Below, piece by piece: positions 19,264-29,292 of a DNA stretch of 64,000 bases. Position 1 is the stretch's first letter. Every line of letters begins with the position of its first letter. The notes under the pieces were generated by a model that saw nothing but the letters and a program-made list of their open reading frames with translations, was not told where the DNA came from and searched no databases. Made by a program: the position numbers and the translations under genes. Origin of the DNA: Tenacibaculum jejuense (lineage in GTDB: Bacteria > Bacteroidota > Bacteroidia > Flavobacteriales > Flavobacteriaceae); assembly GCF_900198195.1 (NCBI RefSeq), contig NZ_LT899436.1:3129001-3193000 (forward strand), in the 5' to 3' direction.

Positions 19264-20400
19264 TTACATAAATGAAGTACACATTCTAACAATATGATAT
19301 GGTGATTTCCACATGGCAACTTTGGGAACAACTATTGGTTTTCTGTCTACAGATAACTTTTCGTACCACTCCCCATGTTTATCATCAATAAAATATTCTC
19401 TAGCAAAATTAAATAACTTGTCTCTATATTCTAAATATTTTTTTTCTTTCGTAAACTCGTATAATTTTTGAAATGCAATAATAGTTTCGGTTTGCATCCA
19501 CCATTGAAACTCTTTGGTAAAATCTTTACTTTTTACATTCTGAAACATATACAAACCCCCAACTTTATCAATTAATTTCATTGAAAATTGACAATAATTT
19601 TCAAGTTTAAAAATTAACTTTTCTTGGAGTTTATGATTATCATCTAGTAACTTCGAAAAATCTAACAACATAGAAGGAACTTCAGCATTATGTCCAATTG
19701 AAATATTTTCGGTTTTTGATTTCCAGTTTTTATCAAAATCCAATTCGCAAAACTCATTTTGATGTAGAAATTTACTAATTAAAATTTCAAATAAATTCTG
19801 AATTCGATCTTTAAGTTGATCTGTTTTATAAAATTGATAAAGATTAGTATATGCCTCTAAAAGATGTAAATGTGTACCTAAACTTTTACTTTCAAAATCA
19901 ATAAGATTTAATTCACGAGTAAGCTCGTTGTAATAAAAATTAAACTCTTTGTTATAAAAATTGTCTTCGATATGTAGAAATAACTCAATACACTTATTTT
20001 TGACTTTTTCTTCTTTTGAAACTAGATAATATTCAGATACCCCGAGTAAAGTATAGGCTTGAGCTATAGCTTTTTTTTCAGCATCTATAACATTGCCTTG
20101 ATCATCTAATTCCCAAAAAACTCCATTATATTTTTCATCAAAAAAATGCTGTTCTACATATGCATAACTTCTTTGTAAAACATCTGAAAAATCATTACTT
20201 TTTGTATGATTTGCAACTTTTGCAAAAGACCACAATAAACGAGCATTTAAAATGATTCCTTTATTACTATTAGCTACAGGATTTCCATAAAAATCAAGTT
20301 CTCCATAAAAACCTCCATGATTAAAATCAGCAGTTTTTTCAGACCAAAAATTCATGACTTCTGAAAGCACAGCAATCATTTCTTCTTTTAAAGAATCCAT
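19264..20400 (-). CDS. AGE-family sugar epimerase (cellobiose/mannobiose 2-epimerase-like)
   Basis: This 378-residue cytoplasmic protein has the (alpha/alpha)6-barrel pattern of the N-acylglucosamine 2-epimerase family. The start FWSEKTADFNHGGFYGELDF and later GHNAEVPSMLLDF, QWWMQTETIIAF and HGEWYEKLSVD carry the His, Arg and Glu/Trp positions typical of the active site. Family members interconvert glucose and mannose at the reducing end of free sugars or beta-disaccharides. In this operon it sits after a GPH disaccharide symporter (13-base gap) and could epimerise an imported beta-disaccharide before cleavage. Distinguishing cellobiose, mannobiose or monosaccharide substrates needs assay or phylogeny. 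Confidence 0.8.
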   Translation of the reverse strand: MDSLKEEMIAVLSEVMNFWSEKTADFNHGGFYGELDFYGNPVANSNKGIILNARLLWSFAKVANHTKSNDFSDVLQRSYAYVEQHFFDEKYNGVFWELDDQGNVIDAEKKAIAQAYTLLGVSEYYLVSKEEKVKNKCIELFLHIEDNFYNKEFNFYYNELTRELNLIDFESKSLGTHLHLLEAYTNLYQFYKTDQLKDRIQNLFEILISKFLHQNEFCELDFDKNWKSKTENISIGHNAEVPSMLLDFSKLLDDNHKLQEKLIFKLENYCQFSMKLIDKVGGLYMFQNVKSKDFTKEFQWWMQTETIIAFQKLYEFTKEKKYLEYRDKLFNFAREYFIDDKHGEWYEKLSVDRKPIVVPKVAMWKSPYHIVRMCTSFM

Positions 20401-20413
20401 TATTTATGTAAAA

Positions 20414-21808
20414 TTATTCGTTAGCTTCTGCTCTTTGAATTTTTAACTCTTCTTCGATTTCTTTCATTCTTTTTTGAGTTAACGGATAAGCTAATAATGC
20501 CACAACACCTAACAACACAAATACAGCCGGAACAATACTCATGTTCAGTTTAATTCCCTGTAACATTTCTACTGTTTTAACAGTTGCTTGTCCGTCGTAA
20601 TTGTATAAATTCAGAACTGCTAAAGTGATAGCTCCTGCTACACCTCCACCGAATTTCATTGCAAAAGTTCCTGCTGAAAAAATTAATCCCGTGGCTCTTC
20701 TTCCGTTTTTTAATTCAGAATAATCAGCTGCGTCACCTAGCATTGCAAAGAATAAAATAGGCATTAAACCTGCTCCGAATTCTGAGATAATTCCTAAAGT
20801 AAAAATGGAACCAATTTGATTTGCTTCTAACCAATACATTGCAGCGACAGAAGCTGCTGAAAATAAAATACTATAAATGAATAATTTTACTTTTCCAAAA
20901 AACTTAGTTAAAGCTGGAGCAAAAAATGTAGAAATCATAGAAATAACTAACAATGATAATAAATACAAACCTGCTAATCCGTTTTTACCACCCCAACTCG
21001 TTAAACTTCCGAAGAAATTATTTTCATCATTCACATAATGTGTAAAATAGAACATTATTGAACTTTGCTTAATAATGTTATATGTAACAAATACAAAACC
21101 AATAAATAATAAAATTAACCACGGTTTGTTACTTGCTAAATCTTTATAATCTTTTGATAAATCACCCGTTTCAACAGATTTTACACGCTCTCTTGTGGTA
21201 TAAAAAGTGATAAAAGAAAAAGAAACTAAAACAAATGCCAACACATACATAGTGTATTGGTAACCAGCATTTTTATCTCCATTTCCTAAAAAGTCAACTA
21301 AAGTAATTACACCGATAGTAGCAATTACACCTCCTAAATAGGCTCCAAAGAAGCGAAAAGAAGACAATACTGTTCTTTCTTTCTGGCTAGTCGTCATTAC
21401 TCCCATCAAAGCAGAATATGGAACATTATTCGCCGTATATGCGAGAATATAAAATATAGAAGTTGCATACGCCCAGAAAATTTTCCCTCCCAAACTTAAA
21501 TCGGGAGTTGTAAAACGTAATACTAAAGCTACACCTAACGGTAAAGCTGTCCAAAGTAACCATGGCCTAAATTTCCCCCATTTTGTTCGGGTTCTATCAG
21601 CAATATTTCCCATGATTAAATCTGTTGCTCCGTCTCCTAAGCGAACTACCAATAATAATGTTGCTACAGCTGCCGTTCCTAATCCGAAAACATCGGTATA
21701 AAAAATTGGTAAAAAAGGTCCCATTGTCCTCCACGCAATATTAGCTGCTGTATCTCCTAAGGCATAGCCTATTTTTTCTTTTAATGATAGTTTACTTAAT
21801 TCTGACAT
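20414..21808 (-). CDS. GPH-family (MelB-like) sugar:cation symporter
   Basis: This 464-residue major-facilitator protein has twelve predicted helices. The N-terminal GPH signature is clear: KIGYALGDTAANIAW, then LLLVVRLGDGATDLIMGNIADRTRTKWGKFRPWLLW. The Asp residues of helices II and IV are the expected cation-coordinating positions. The family imports glycosides, pentosides or hexuronides with sodium or protons. Five bases separate it from the LacI regulator upstream, and the epimerase follows. It is a likely inner-membrane importer of the disaccharide released in the periplasm by this locus. Confidence 0.88.
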   Translation of the reverse strand: MSELSKLSLKEKIGYALGDTAANIAWRTMGPFLPIFYTDVFGLGTAAVATLLLVVRLGDGATDLIMGNIADRTRTKWGKFRPWLLWTALPLGVALVLRFTTPDLSLGGKIFWAYATSIFYILAYTANNVPYSALMGVMTTSQKERTVLSSFRFFGAYLGGVIATIGVITLVDFLGNGDKNAGYQYTMYVLAFVLVSFSFITFYTTRERVKSVETGDLSKDYKDLASNKPWLILLFIGFVFVTYNIIKQSSIMFYFTHYVNDENNFFGSLTSWGGKNGLAGLYLLSLLVISMISTFFAPALTKFFGKVKLFIYSILFSAASVAAMYWLEANQIGSIFTLGIISEFGAGLMPILFFAMLGDAADYSELKNGRRATGLIFSAGTFAMKFGGGVAGAITLAVLNLYNYDGQATVKTVEMLQGIKLNMSIVPAVFVLLGVVALLAYPLTQKRMKEIEEELKIQRAEANE

Positions 21809-21813
21809 ATACT

Positions 21814-22830
21814 TTATTTGTATTTGGTTGTTTCTCTATGTATTAAACTGGTATCAATAACTAAAGTTTTGTTTTCTGATACGTCTTTTTTTTCTATTCT
21901 GTCTATTAATAATTGTAAGGCTCTTTTTCCTATTTCCTCGGTATGCTGGCTTATTGTGGTTAATTTTGGATTGGTAAAAACCACTACATTCTTTCCTGAA
22001 AAACCTATGATAGAAAGTTTCGAAGGCATTGAAATGTTGAATTTCCTAGCAATGTTTAACGCAACCACACCTAACACATTATCGATTGCTATAATCGCAT
22101 CAATATCTTTATGTGTTGACATAATTTTTTCAATGCTATCATCGACATTAGCATCGTTGGTAACTTCAAAAATTATTGGTGAGTTTTTATATGAATTAGA
22201 TTCTTCAATTGCTTTTTTATAACCGTCTACTCTTAACTTTCCAACATTTAATCCTGTTAAAGAATCTAAGAGTATAATCTTTTTTCTTCCTTCAGAAATT
22301 AAATAATTAGTTGCTTCATAAACAGCTTTTAAATCGTCTATAATCACTTTATCACAATCGATAGATTTTATAAAACGATCGAACATTACCACAGGTAATC
22401 GATTGTATAACATTAGTTCTTCTAAATGTTCTACTTCACCTGAAGTTTGCGTTTCTTCTGCCACAGAAATTAAAAATCCATCTACACTTCCATCAGTTAA
22501 AAGCTCGATACTCTTTTTCTCTTTATCAATAGATTCATTTGAAATACAGGTAATAATACTGTAATCGTGCTTCGAAGCTTCTTGCTCTATACTATGCAGT
22601 GATCTTGCAAAAAATGGATTTAAAATATTTGGTAAAACAACACCAATCGTTCTTGTTTTACTTTTCTTTAGACTTAGCGCAGCCTTATTTGGCTTGTAAT
22701 TATACTTTTTTGCTAATTCTTTAACTTTAGCAATAGTATCTTCACTTATTTCGTAACTATTGTTTAATGCTTTAGAAACAGTAGATATCGATACATTTAA
22801 TTCTTTGGCTAAATCTTTTAGTGTAATCAT
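21814..22830 (-). CDS. LacI-family transcriptional regulator
   Basis: This 338-residue protein has an N-terminal LacI helix-turn-helix (ITLKDLAKELNVSISTVSKALNN), a hinge (ALSLKKSKTRTIGVVLPN) and a periplasmic-binding-protein-like effector domain. The gene lies between the gluconate permease and the GPH symporter inside the operon (gaps of 3-5 bases), so it probably controls the operon in response to an imported sugar or sugar acid. GntR-type LacI regulators in other bacteria sense gluconate or its phosphate. The same effector is plausible here given the neighbouring gluconate genes (inference). Confidence 0.9.
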   Translation of the reverse strand: MITLKDLAKELNVSISTVSKALNNSYEISEDTIAKVKELAKKYNYKPNKAALSLKKSKTRTIGVVLPNILNPFFARSLHSIEQEASKHDYSIITCISNESIDKEKKSIELLTDGSVDGFLISVAEETQTSGEVEHLEELMLYNRLPVVMFDRFIKSIDCDKVIIDDLKAVYEATNYLISEGRKKIILLDSLTGLNVGKLRVDGYKKAIEESNSYKNSPIIFEVTNDANVDDSIEKIMSTHKDIDAIIAIDNVLGVVALNIARKFNISMPSKLSIIGFSGKNVVVFTNPKLTTISQHTEEIGKRALQLLIDRIEKKDVSENKTLVIDTSLIHRETTKYK

Positions 22831-22833
22831 GGC

Positions 22834-24180
22834 TTAAACGAGTAATGATAAAATGGTTATTATAGTAAAACTTGTTAAAGCTAATATAGTTGTCATTACC
22901 GTCCAACTTTTAAACGTTTGTTTTTCTGTTAAACCTAAATATTTTCCAACGAGCCAAAATCCGCTATCGTTAACATGAGACATTATTGATGCTCCAGAAG
23001 CTACTGCAATTACTAATAATGCTTTACTAGGTTCACTTAAATCTGCTCGAATTAACAAAGGAGCGGTAACTCCTGCTGCTGTAATCATTGCAACAGTTGC
23101 TGAACCTTGAAGAATACGAACTAAAACTGCGATAAAAAATCCGAAGAATAAAACTCCGATTCCGATGGTTGAGAAATAATTTGCTAACATTTCTCCTGTT
23201 CCTGTATTCACTAACATTTGCTTAAAAACACCACCAGCTCCTGTTAATAAAATAATTAATCCGGCCGGAGCCATTGAGTTCGTTGCAATTTTCAGTAATT
23301 CATCTTTTGACAATCCTCTTTTAATTCCCAATACATACCAAGCGATTAAATTCGCTATGATTAATGCGATAAACGGATTACCAATCATTCCGATCCAATC
23401 TTTCACATTTTGAGAAACCAAATCTTCACCTATTAACGGACTATTTAGTAATGTATTTGCTACGATTAAAACTATTGGAATTCCAATAATCATAATAATT
23501 AATCGTACCGCTGGATAATTTTGAATTTCAGTTGTATCGGAAGATAATTTTGGTGCTTCAATATGAATTTTATTCGCAATATAATTTGCAAATATTGGTC
23601 CGCATACCACAGCTGTTGGAACTCCAACAATAAAACCGAAGAGAATTACCCAACCTAAATCAGCTTTTAAAATATCAGAAACTGCAACTGGACCTGGTGT
23701 TGGTGGAATAAATGAATGTGTAATTGCTAAACCAGCTAATAACGGAATTGCATACAACAACAATGACTTTTTTGTTCTTCTCTGTAATGAATATACCAAT
23801 GGAATTAAAATGATAAACGCTACATCAAAAAATACTGGTATAGCAACTAAGAATCCAGTTAACATTAATGCCCAAGATGCTCTTTTATCTCCAAATTTGG
23901 ATAACAAATAATTCGCTAAGGCTTCTGCTCCACCAGATTGTTCTAAAATAGAACCAAAAATTGCTCCCAATCCAACAACTAAAGCTACAAAACCTAATGT
24001 TCCTCCCATACCTTGTTGCATGGTTGTAATAATTTCTTTTGGAGGCATTCCTGAAAAAACTCCAACGAAAACACTGGCTATAAGTAACGATATAAATGCC
24101 TGAATTTTAAAACGTAAAATTAAAATCAGTAAAATGGCTACTCCACCTAAAACTGCAAGAACTAAATTAAAATCTAACAT
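22834..24180 (-). CDS. GntP-family gluconate:H+ symporter
   Basis: This integral membrane protein of about 448 residues has roughly twelve helices and GntP-family features: the N-terminal LGGVAILLILILRFKIQAF, a central HSFIPPTPGPVAVSDIL loop, and a C-terminal HVNDSGFWLVGKY motif. I start at the ATG at 24180, two bases after the stop of the kinase/dehydrogenase gene; the frame also contains an upstream TTG. The family takes up gluconate and related aldonates. Immediate linkage to a gluconokinase strongly supports gluconate or a close relative as substrate. Confidence 0.9.
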   Translation of the reverse strand: MLDFNLVLAVLGGVAILLILILRFKIQAFISLLIASVFVGVFSGMPPKEIITTMQQGMGGTLGFVALVVGLGAIFGSILEQSGGAEALANYLLSKFGDKRASWALMLTGFLVAIPVFFDVAFIILIPLVYSLQRRTKKSLLLYAIPLLAGLAITHSFIPPTPGPVAVSDILKADLGWVILFGFIVGVPTAVVCGPIFANYIANKIHIEAPKLSSDTTEIQNYPAVRLIIMIIGIPIVLIVANTLLNSPLIGEDLVSQNVKDWIGMIGNPFIALIIANLIAWYVLGIKRGLSKDELLKIATNSMAPAGLIILLTGAGGVFKQMLVNTGTGEMLANYFSTIGIGVLFFGFFIAVLVRILQGSATVAMITAAGVTAPLLIRADLSEPSKALLVIAVASGASIMSHVNDSGFWLVGKYLGLTEKQTFKSWTVMTTILALTSFTIITILSLLV

Positions 24181-24182
24181 AT

Positions 24183-26054
24183 CTAGCTCCAATTATGATG
24201 AAACGTTTCTTCTCCTTCAACATCGATTCTTTGATATCTATGCGCTCCAAAGAAATCTCGTTGTGCTTGAATGACATTTGCAGAAGATTTTTCTGTTGTC
24301 ATAGCTACCCAAAAATTATACGACTCGTATAAACAAGGAACATGAATTCTATTTAATAACGTATAATTTAAAACAGAAGCAATACTCGATTCGTTTTTGA
24401 ACAATTCTAAGATTGTTTTTTCATCATCGAAAAGTGTAGTTACTTCTTTTAAAATCTTACTGTATTCTTTTATTTTTTCGGATTTAATGATACATCCACT
24501 AGACCAAACTCTACAGATTTCAGCTAAGTCTAAATTCCAATTGTGTTCTTTAGAAGCTTCTTGTAATAACTGAAAACCTTGATGTAAATTTATAGTTCTT
24601 GCAAAATCATATGCTTCTTCTAATTGTTTCAGACCCACTGGTTCTTTTGGAGTTAGATCTTGTTTATAAGCTGATAATCGTTTACGCTCACCTTTAAAAG
24701 AAGACGTATAACGCGCATGGACTGCTGCTGTTTTTACTGTTGTTGGAATTCCTAATTGTAATGATGCAATGCTAGACCATGACCCTGTTCCTTTGTTTCC
24801 TGCTCTATCTAAAATGGTGTCTAAAACATAGGTTTCATTCTCTTGTTCTTCTAGAATTTTTGTTGTGATTTCCAATAAGTAACTCGAATGTTTGCCTGAA
24901 TTCCATTGTTTTAAAAGTGAAGCAATCTCTTCATAACTCATAGTTTTAGACAAAATCGCATACACCTCAGCCAAAAGTTGCATGTCTCCATACTCTATTC
25001 CATTGTGAACCATTTTCACAAAATGACCCGCTCCGTCTGGACCAATATAATTGCAACACGCTTGTCCGTTTTCATCTTTAGCAGCTATTGCTTCTAAAAA
25101 TTTAGTAACTTTATCGTAACTCGATTTATTTCCTCCAGGCATTAAAGACGGACCTTTTAAAGCTCCTTCTTCTCCTCCAGAAACACCTAAACCTATAAAT
25201 TCTATATTTTTTTTCTGAAGATTATCACTTCTCTTTTTTGTATTTTCATAATGAGAATTTCCACCATCAATTAAAATATCACCTTCATCTAAAAAAGGCA
25301 CAATACTATCAATAACAGCATCTGTAACTTTTCCAGCTTTAATCATCATTAAAATCTTACGAGGCCTTTCTATAGAATCCACAAAATCTTTTAACACTGT
25401 AAATCCTAAAACTTTATCATAAGAGTTGGCATCTACAAAAGCTTCAACTATTCCTTCTTCTCCTTGAGTTTCTCTATTATATACTGATAATGAAAAACCA
25501 TTATTTAAGATATTTTTTGCTAGGCTTTTCCCCATTACACCTAAACCTAGTACACCAAAAGATGATTTATCCATAACCTTTGTTATTGTTTTTATAATTT
25601 CTGAAGGATCTTTATCTATATCGATATGAGTTCCGTAAGAAGGAACTTCCAAACAGTCAAATTGAGATTTTAGCATTGCTGAACCCATAAAATGCCCAGA
25701 TCTTTCCTCCATTCTATTCTTTATCAATTCATATGTTCCGTTTAAAATACACCAATGAATATTGGCTATATTTTTAGCAAGAATTTGTCGATACGATTCT
25801 TTTAATGCAGAACAACCTAAAATTATCCCTTGATTTCCTTCAGCTTTTATTAATTCTTGATTTAAAATTTCGAGCCATGGTTTCCTATCCTCATCATTTA
25901 AAGGAATTCCATTGCTCATTTTTTCAACATTTGACTTCGGATGAAAATCATCTGCATCTATAAAAGGAATAGCGATTTCTTCAGAAAGCAATTTTCCAAT
26001 AGTAGATTTTCCGCTACCACTTACTCCCATTAAGATGATAATTTTACTACTCAT
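24183..26054 (-). CDS. Gluconokinase / 6-phosphogluconate dehydrogenase fusion protein
   Basis: Two complete enzymes are joined in one 623-residue chain. Residues 1 to about 160 form a GntK-type gluconokinase with P-loop GVSGSGKST, then FIDADDFHP and GIPLNDEDRKPWL. Residues about 163-623 form 6-phosphogluconate dehydrogenase. It has the Rossmann start FGVLGLGVMGKSLA (GxGxxG), substrate motif GLGVSGGEEGAL, and catalytic GAGHFVKMVHNGIEY, where Lys347 corresponds to position about 183 of stand-alone enzymes. The chain would phosphorylate gluconate and then oxidise and decarboxylate the product to ribulose 5-phosphate. The ATG at 26054 overlaps the GH3 stop by eight bases; a TTG six bases upstream is an alternative. 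I see no frameshift or stop at the junction. Confidence 0.92.
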   Translation of the reverse strand: MSSKIIILMGVSGSGKSTIGKLLSEEIAIPFIDADDFHPKSNVEKMSNGIPLNDEDRKPWLEILNQELIKAEGNQGIILGCSALKESYRQILAKNIANIHWCILNGTYELIKNRMEERSGHFMGSAMLKSQFDCLEVPSYGTHIDIDKDPSEIIKTITKVMDKSSFGVLGLGVMGKSLAKNILNNGFSLSVYNRETQGEEGIVEAFVDANSYDKVLGFTVLKDFVDSIERPRKILMMIKAGKVTDAVIDSIVPFLDEGDILIDGGNSHYENTKKRSDNLQKKNIEFIGLGVSGGEEGALKGPSLMPGGNKSSYDKVTKFLEAIAAKDENGQACCNYIGPDGAGHFVKMVHNGIEYGDMQLLAEVYAILSKTMSYEEIASLLKQWNSGKHSSYLLEITTKILEEQENETYVLDTILDRAGNKGTGSWSSIASLQLGIPTTVKTAAVHARYTSSFKGERKRLSAYKQDLTPKEPVGLKQLEEAYDFARTINLHQGFQLLQEASKEHNWNLDLAEICRVWSSGCIIKSEKIKEYSKILKEVTTLFDDEKTILELFKNESSIASVLNYTLLNRIHVPCLYESYNFWVAMTTEKSSANVIQAQRDFFGAHRYQRIDVEGEETFHHNWS

Positions 26055-28302
26055 AAACAAAACTACCTTTTAATCCTTCTGCAGCGTTTTTTCCGATCCA
26101 AACATTAAAATTTCCCTTTTCTACTCCGTAAATAAGTTCGCTGTTGTAATATTTTAAATCTTTCACACCAATTGAAAAACTTACTTTTTGTTCTTCTCCT
26201 TGCTTTAAACTTACCCTCTTAAATCCTTTTAATTCTTTCACAGGTCTTGTAATGCTTCCAACAACATCTTGCACATAAAACTGTACTAATTCTTCCCCAT
26301 CTCTTTTACCAATATTCTTCACAGTAACCTCAACAGTTATTTCATTTGCATCAGTTAATTTATTCGTTGATAATTTTAAATTACTGTACTCAAAAGAAGT
26401 GTAACTTAAACCATAACCAAAAGGAAAATGAGGCGTGTAACCCGCATCTAAATAATGAGAAGTATTACCTAATGAACTTTGCCAAGCTCCTACAGGAATA
26501 TCGTTCATTTGCACAAACTCTTCAGGAATTGCTGGTCTTCCTGTGTTTTTATGATTATAATACAATGGCAATTGACCTGCTACCTTTGGCCATGTAACTG
26601 GTAAACGCCCTTGTGGCTCTTTTACACCAAACAGCATGTCGTGAATAGCAGGTCCTCCCATAGTTCCTGGATGCCAAGCCATTAAAACAGCATCGACATT
26701 GTTAATTATATTTGTTAATGTAATTGGTCTACCTGCCATGATAACCAACACAATTGGTTTTCCTGTTTTTGCTAATTCTTTAATTAATTTTTCTTGCGCT
26801 CCCGGTAAATCTATATTCGCTCTACTATGCGCTTCACCAGAAAGGATTGCTTCTTCTCCACCAATAAAAACGATAACATCTGATTTTTTTCCTGCGGCGA
26901 TTGCCTTTTGAAAATCTTTTTCAGACAGATCTCTACTGTACGATAATCCTTCTACGAAGTTGTGATTTACATTTGCTTTTTTAAAACTTGCGACTGGAGT
27001 TATCGTATGTGTTTTATCTCCATCGAAAGTCCAAGTTCCTAACTGTTCTCTCGGTTTATCAGCTAATGGTCCGATTACGGCAATTTTGGTTTCTTTACTG
27101 AAAGGCAAAATATTTCCTTCATTCTTTAATAAAACAGAACTTTCAATTGCTGATTTTTTTGCCAATTCTAAATGTGATTCAGCATATAAATTTCCAGTAT
27201 GATTTTTATCTCTATTCGGATTGTCAAATAATCCCATTCTAAATTTTACTCGTAAAATCTCAGCTACTAAACTGTTGATTTGAGTTTCATTTAGTTTTCC
27301 TTCTTTTAATAAATCTTTTACATGATTTTCATACGATTTACTGGTCATTTCCATATTTAATCCAGCAGTGATTCCTATTTCAGCAGCATGTTTTTCATTT
27401 TTGGCAAATCCATGAGGAATCATTTCAGTTACGGAATTCCAATCACTTACTACAAAACCGTCAAACTTCAATTGCTTTCTTAAAATATCTTGCAATAACT
27501 TTTTATCACCAGAAGCTGGAATTCCGTTAGTTTCATTAAACGAAGTCATTACCGTTTGACTTCCTGCTTCAAAAGCTGCTTTAAAAGGAGGTAAATACAC
27601 ATTTTGCATTAACTCTTTATTAATGATTGCTGTGTTGTAATCTCGACCACCAATAGCTGCTCCGTAACCAATAAAATGCTTTGCACAAGTAATCATGCTT
27701 GTAGAACTTTTTAAATCTTCTCCTTGAAAACCTTTTATATATGCAGTTGATAATTTTGATGCTAAAAACGGATCTTCACCAGGCGATTCTGCAATTCTTC
27801 CCCAACGACTATCTCTAGCAATATCTAACATTGGAGCGAATGTCCATCGAATACCTGAAGATGAAGCTTCTACTGCAGCTACTCTTGAAGAAGCTTCTAC
27901 AGTTTCTGGATTCCAAGACGCTGCCAATCCTAAAGGAATTGGAAAAATTGTTTTAAAACCATGAATGACATCTCTAGCAAAAATTAATGGAATTTTATTC
28001 GGACTTTCCTCTGTTGCAATTTTTTGTAATTCATCTACATAATCTGTATTCATTACATTTAAAAAAGCTCCTACTTTACCATCTCTCACTGCTTGTTTTA
28101 ATTCTTCTGGTAATGAACCTTTTACCCTACTTGATGTTCCTCTTAAATTTAATTGTCCTATTTTTTCTTCAATGGTCATTTTAGCCAATAAAGCTTGAAC
28201 TTTCTCTTCAACAGGATTATTACTTGTATTTTTTGTTTCTTCATTTTTACATGAAACCAACACTAATGCAAGTGTAAATATGATTAATTTGGTTATTTTC
28301 AT
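26047..28302 (-). CDS. GH3 beta-glucosidase, lipoprotein (BglX-like)
   Basis: This 751-residue protein has a lipobox signal (MKITKLIIFTLALVLVSC). It has the three GH3 parts: an (alpha/beta)8 domain with probable nucleophile Asp287 in FVVSDWNS, an alpha/beta sandwich with GGEEAILSGEAHSRANIDLPG supplying the likely acid/base region, and a fibronectin-like C-terminal domain (EITVEVTVKNIGKRDGEELVQFYVQD). The family removes terminal beta-linked glucose or xylose. Anchored in the envelope, it would cleave oligosaccharides imported by the SusC/SusD pair. It is 12 bases from the lactonase gene upstream and overlaps the kinase/dehydrogenase fusion downstream. Confidence 0.92.
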   Translation of the reverse strand: MKITKLIIFTLALVLVSCKNEETKNTSNNPVEEKVQALLAKMTIEEKIGQLNLRGTSSRVKGSLPEELKQAVRDGKVGAFLNVMNTDYVDELQKIATEESPNKIPLIFARDVIHGFKTIFPIPLGLAASWNPETVEASSRVAAVEASSSGIRWTFAPMLDIARDSRWGRIAESPGEDPFLASKLSTAYIKGFQGEDLKSSTSMITCAKHFIGYGAAIGGRDYNTAIINKELMQNVYLPPFKAAFEAGSQTVMTSFNETNGIPASGDKKLLQDILRKQLKFDGFVVSDWNSVTEMIPHGFAKNEKHAAEIGITAGLNMEMTSKSYENHVKDLLKEGKLNETQINSLVAEILRVKFRMGLFDNPNRDKNHTGNLYAESHLELAKKSAIESSVLLKNEGNILPFSKETKIAVIGPLADKPREQLGTWTFDGDKTHTITPVASFKKANVNHNFVEGLSYSRDLSEKDFQKAIAAGKKSDVIVFIGGEEAILSGEAHSRANIDLPGAQEKLIKELAKTGKPIVLVIMAGRPITLTNIINNVDAVLMAWHPGTMGGPAIHDMLFGVKEPQGRLPVTWPKVAGQLPLYYNHKNTGRPAIPEEFVQMNDIPVGAWQSSLGNTSHYLDAGYTPHFPFGYGLSYTSFEYSNLKLSTNKLTDANEITVEVTVKNIGKRDGEELVQFYVQDVVGSITRPVKELKGFKRVSLKQGEEQKVSFSIGVKDLKYYNSELIYGVEKGNFNVWIGKNAAEGLKGSFVYE

Positions 28303-28314
28303 TTAAGTAGTTGT

Positions 28315-29292
28315 TTATTTTAATTCAGCAATTTGAATACTTGGTTTCTTAAAAAAGTTGCTTTTAACTCCTTTTTCTTTTAGTTTAATTTTGAATACCG
28401 AACCTGCTAAAGGAAATTGTTTTTTCTCTTCATCTGTCATATCTACAGAAGCTGTAGTTATGTATAATTCGTCAAAATTATCACCACCAAAAGCACATGA
28501 TGTTACATTGTGTGCTGGTACTTGAATTTTCTTCTCTAAATTTCCTGTTTTTGGATTGTATTTTGCCACAGCATTTCCATTCCACATACCAACCCATAAC
28601 ATATCTTGATCGTCGATAGCCATCCCATCAGGAAAACCATCTTTTGGATCGACAGTTACCACAACTCTTTCATTAGAAATTTCACTTGTTTTTTTATCAT
28701 AATCGAAAGCACGAATTGTTCCTTTAGGTGTGTCGATGTAGTACATAGTAGATTTATCTTTTGACCAAACAATTCCATTAGAAATTGTAATTCCATCTAG
28801 CATTTTATCACTCTCTCCTTTTTCATTAATTTTATACAAGTTCGCATTTGGTTTATTTTGTGCTAAATGCATTGAACCTACCCAAAGATTTCCATTCGGA
28901 TCACATTTTCCATCGTTAAAACGATTCTCTGTAATATCTGATTCAACATCAGACAATAACATTAATTCTTCTGTTAATGTATCAACTATATAAACACCAT
29001 CTTCTAAAGCTACTATGGCTTTATTTTCTTCTTCACTAGGCACAACAGTACCAATTCTACAAGGCAATGTTATTGTTTTATTCTTCTTCGTTCCTGGATG
29101 ATATACATGAAGTTTTTTTCCCTCAATATCTATCCAATATAATTCCTTAGAAACATGATTCCATATTGCTCCTTCTCCTAAATCTGCATTAATTTGATAT
29201 TCTAAAACTGCAACCTCGGCAGTTTTTTTATCTTCTTGTTTACAAGCTACCACACAAAAAGCTAAAAGTCCAATTATAATATTTCTCATCAT
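28315..29292 (-). CDS. SMP-30/gluconolactonase-like lipoprotein
   Basis: This 325-residue protein has a lipobox (MMRNIIIGLLAFCVVAC) and a six-bladed propeller of the SMP-30/gluconolaconase/LRE family. Metal-site positions expected in the family are present in LGEGAIWN (Glu), TISNGIVWS (Asn) and FPDGMAIDDQD (Asp). Such enzymes hydrolyse sugar lactones to the acids, for example glucono-1,5-lactone to gluconate. The gene begins one base before the stop region of the VCBS gene and precedes GH3 and gluconate genes. That makes an envelope lactonase step before gluconate uptake a coherent reading. Confidence 0.85.
   Translation of the reverse strand: MMRNIIIGLLAFCVVACKQEDKKTAEVAVLEYQINADLGEGAIWNHVSKELYWIDIEGKKLHVYHPGTKKNKTITLPCRIGTVVPSEEENKAIVALEDGVYIVDTLTEELMLLSDVESDITENRFNDGKCDPNGNLWVGSMHLAQNKPNANLYKINEKGESDKMLDGITISNGIVWSKDKSTMYYIDTPKGTIRAFDYDKKTSEISNERVVVTVDPKDGFPDGMAIDDQDMLWVGMWNGNAVAKYNPKTGNLEKKIQVPAHNVTSCAFGGDNFDELYITTASVDMTDEEKKQFPLAGSVFKIKLKEKGVKSNFFKKPSIQIAELK

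Noticed and set aside
19260..19331. Longer N-terminus for the jelly-roll lipoprotein
   Set aside because: It would overlap the epimerase gene by 68 bases and hide the lipoprotein signal that starts at 19259.
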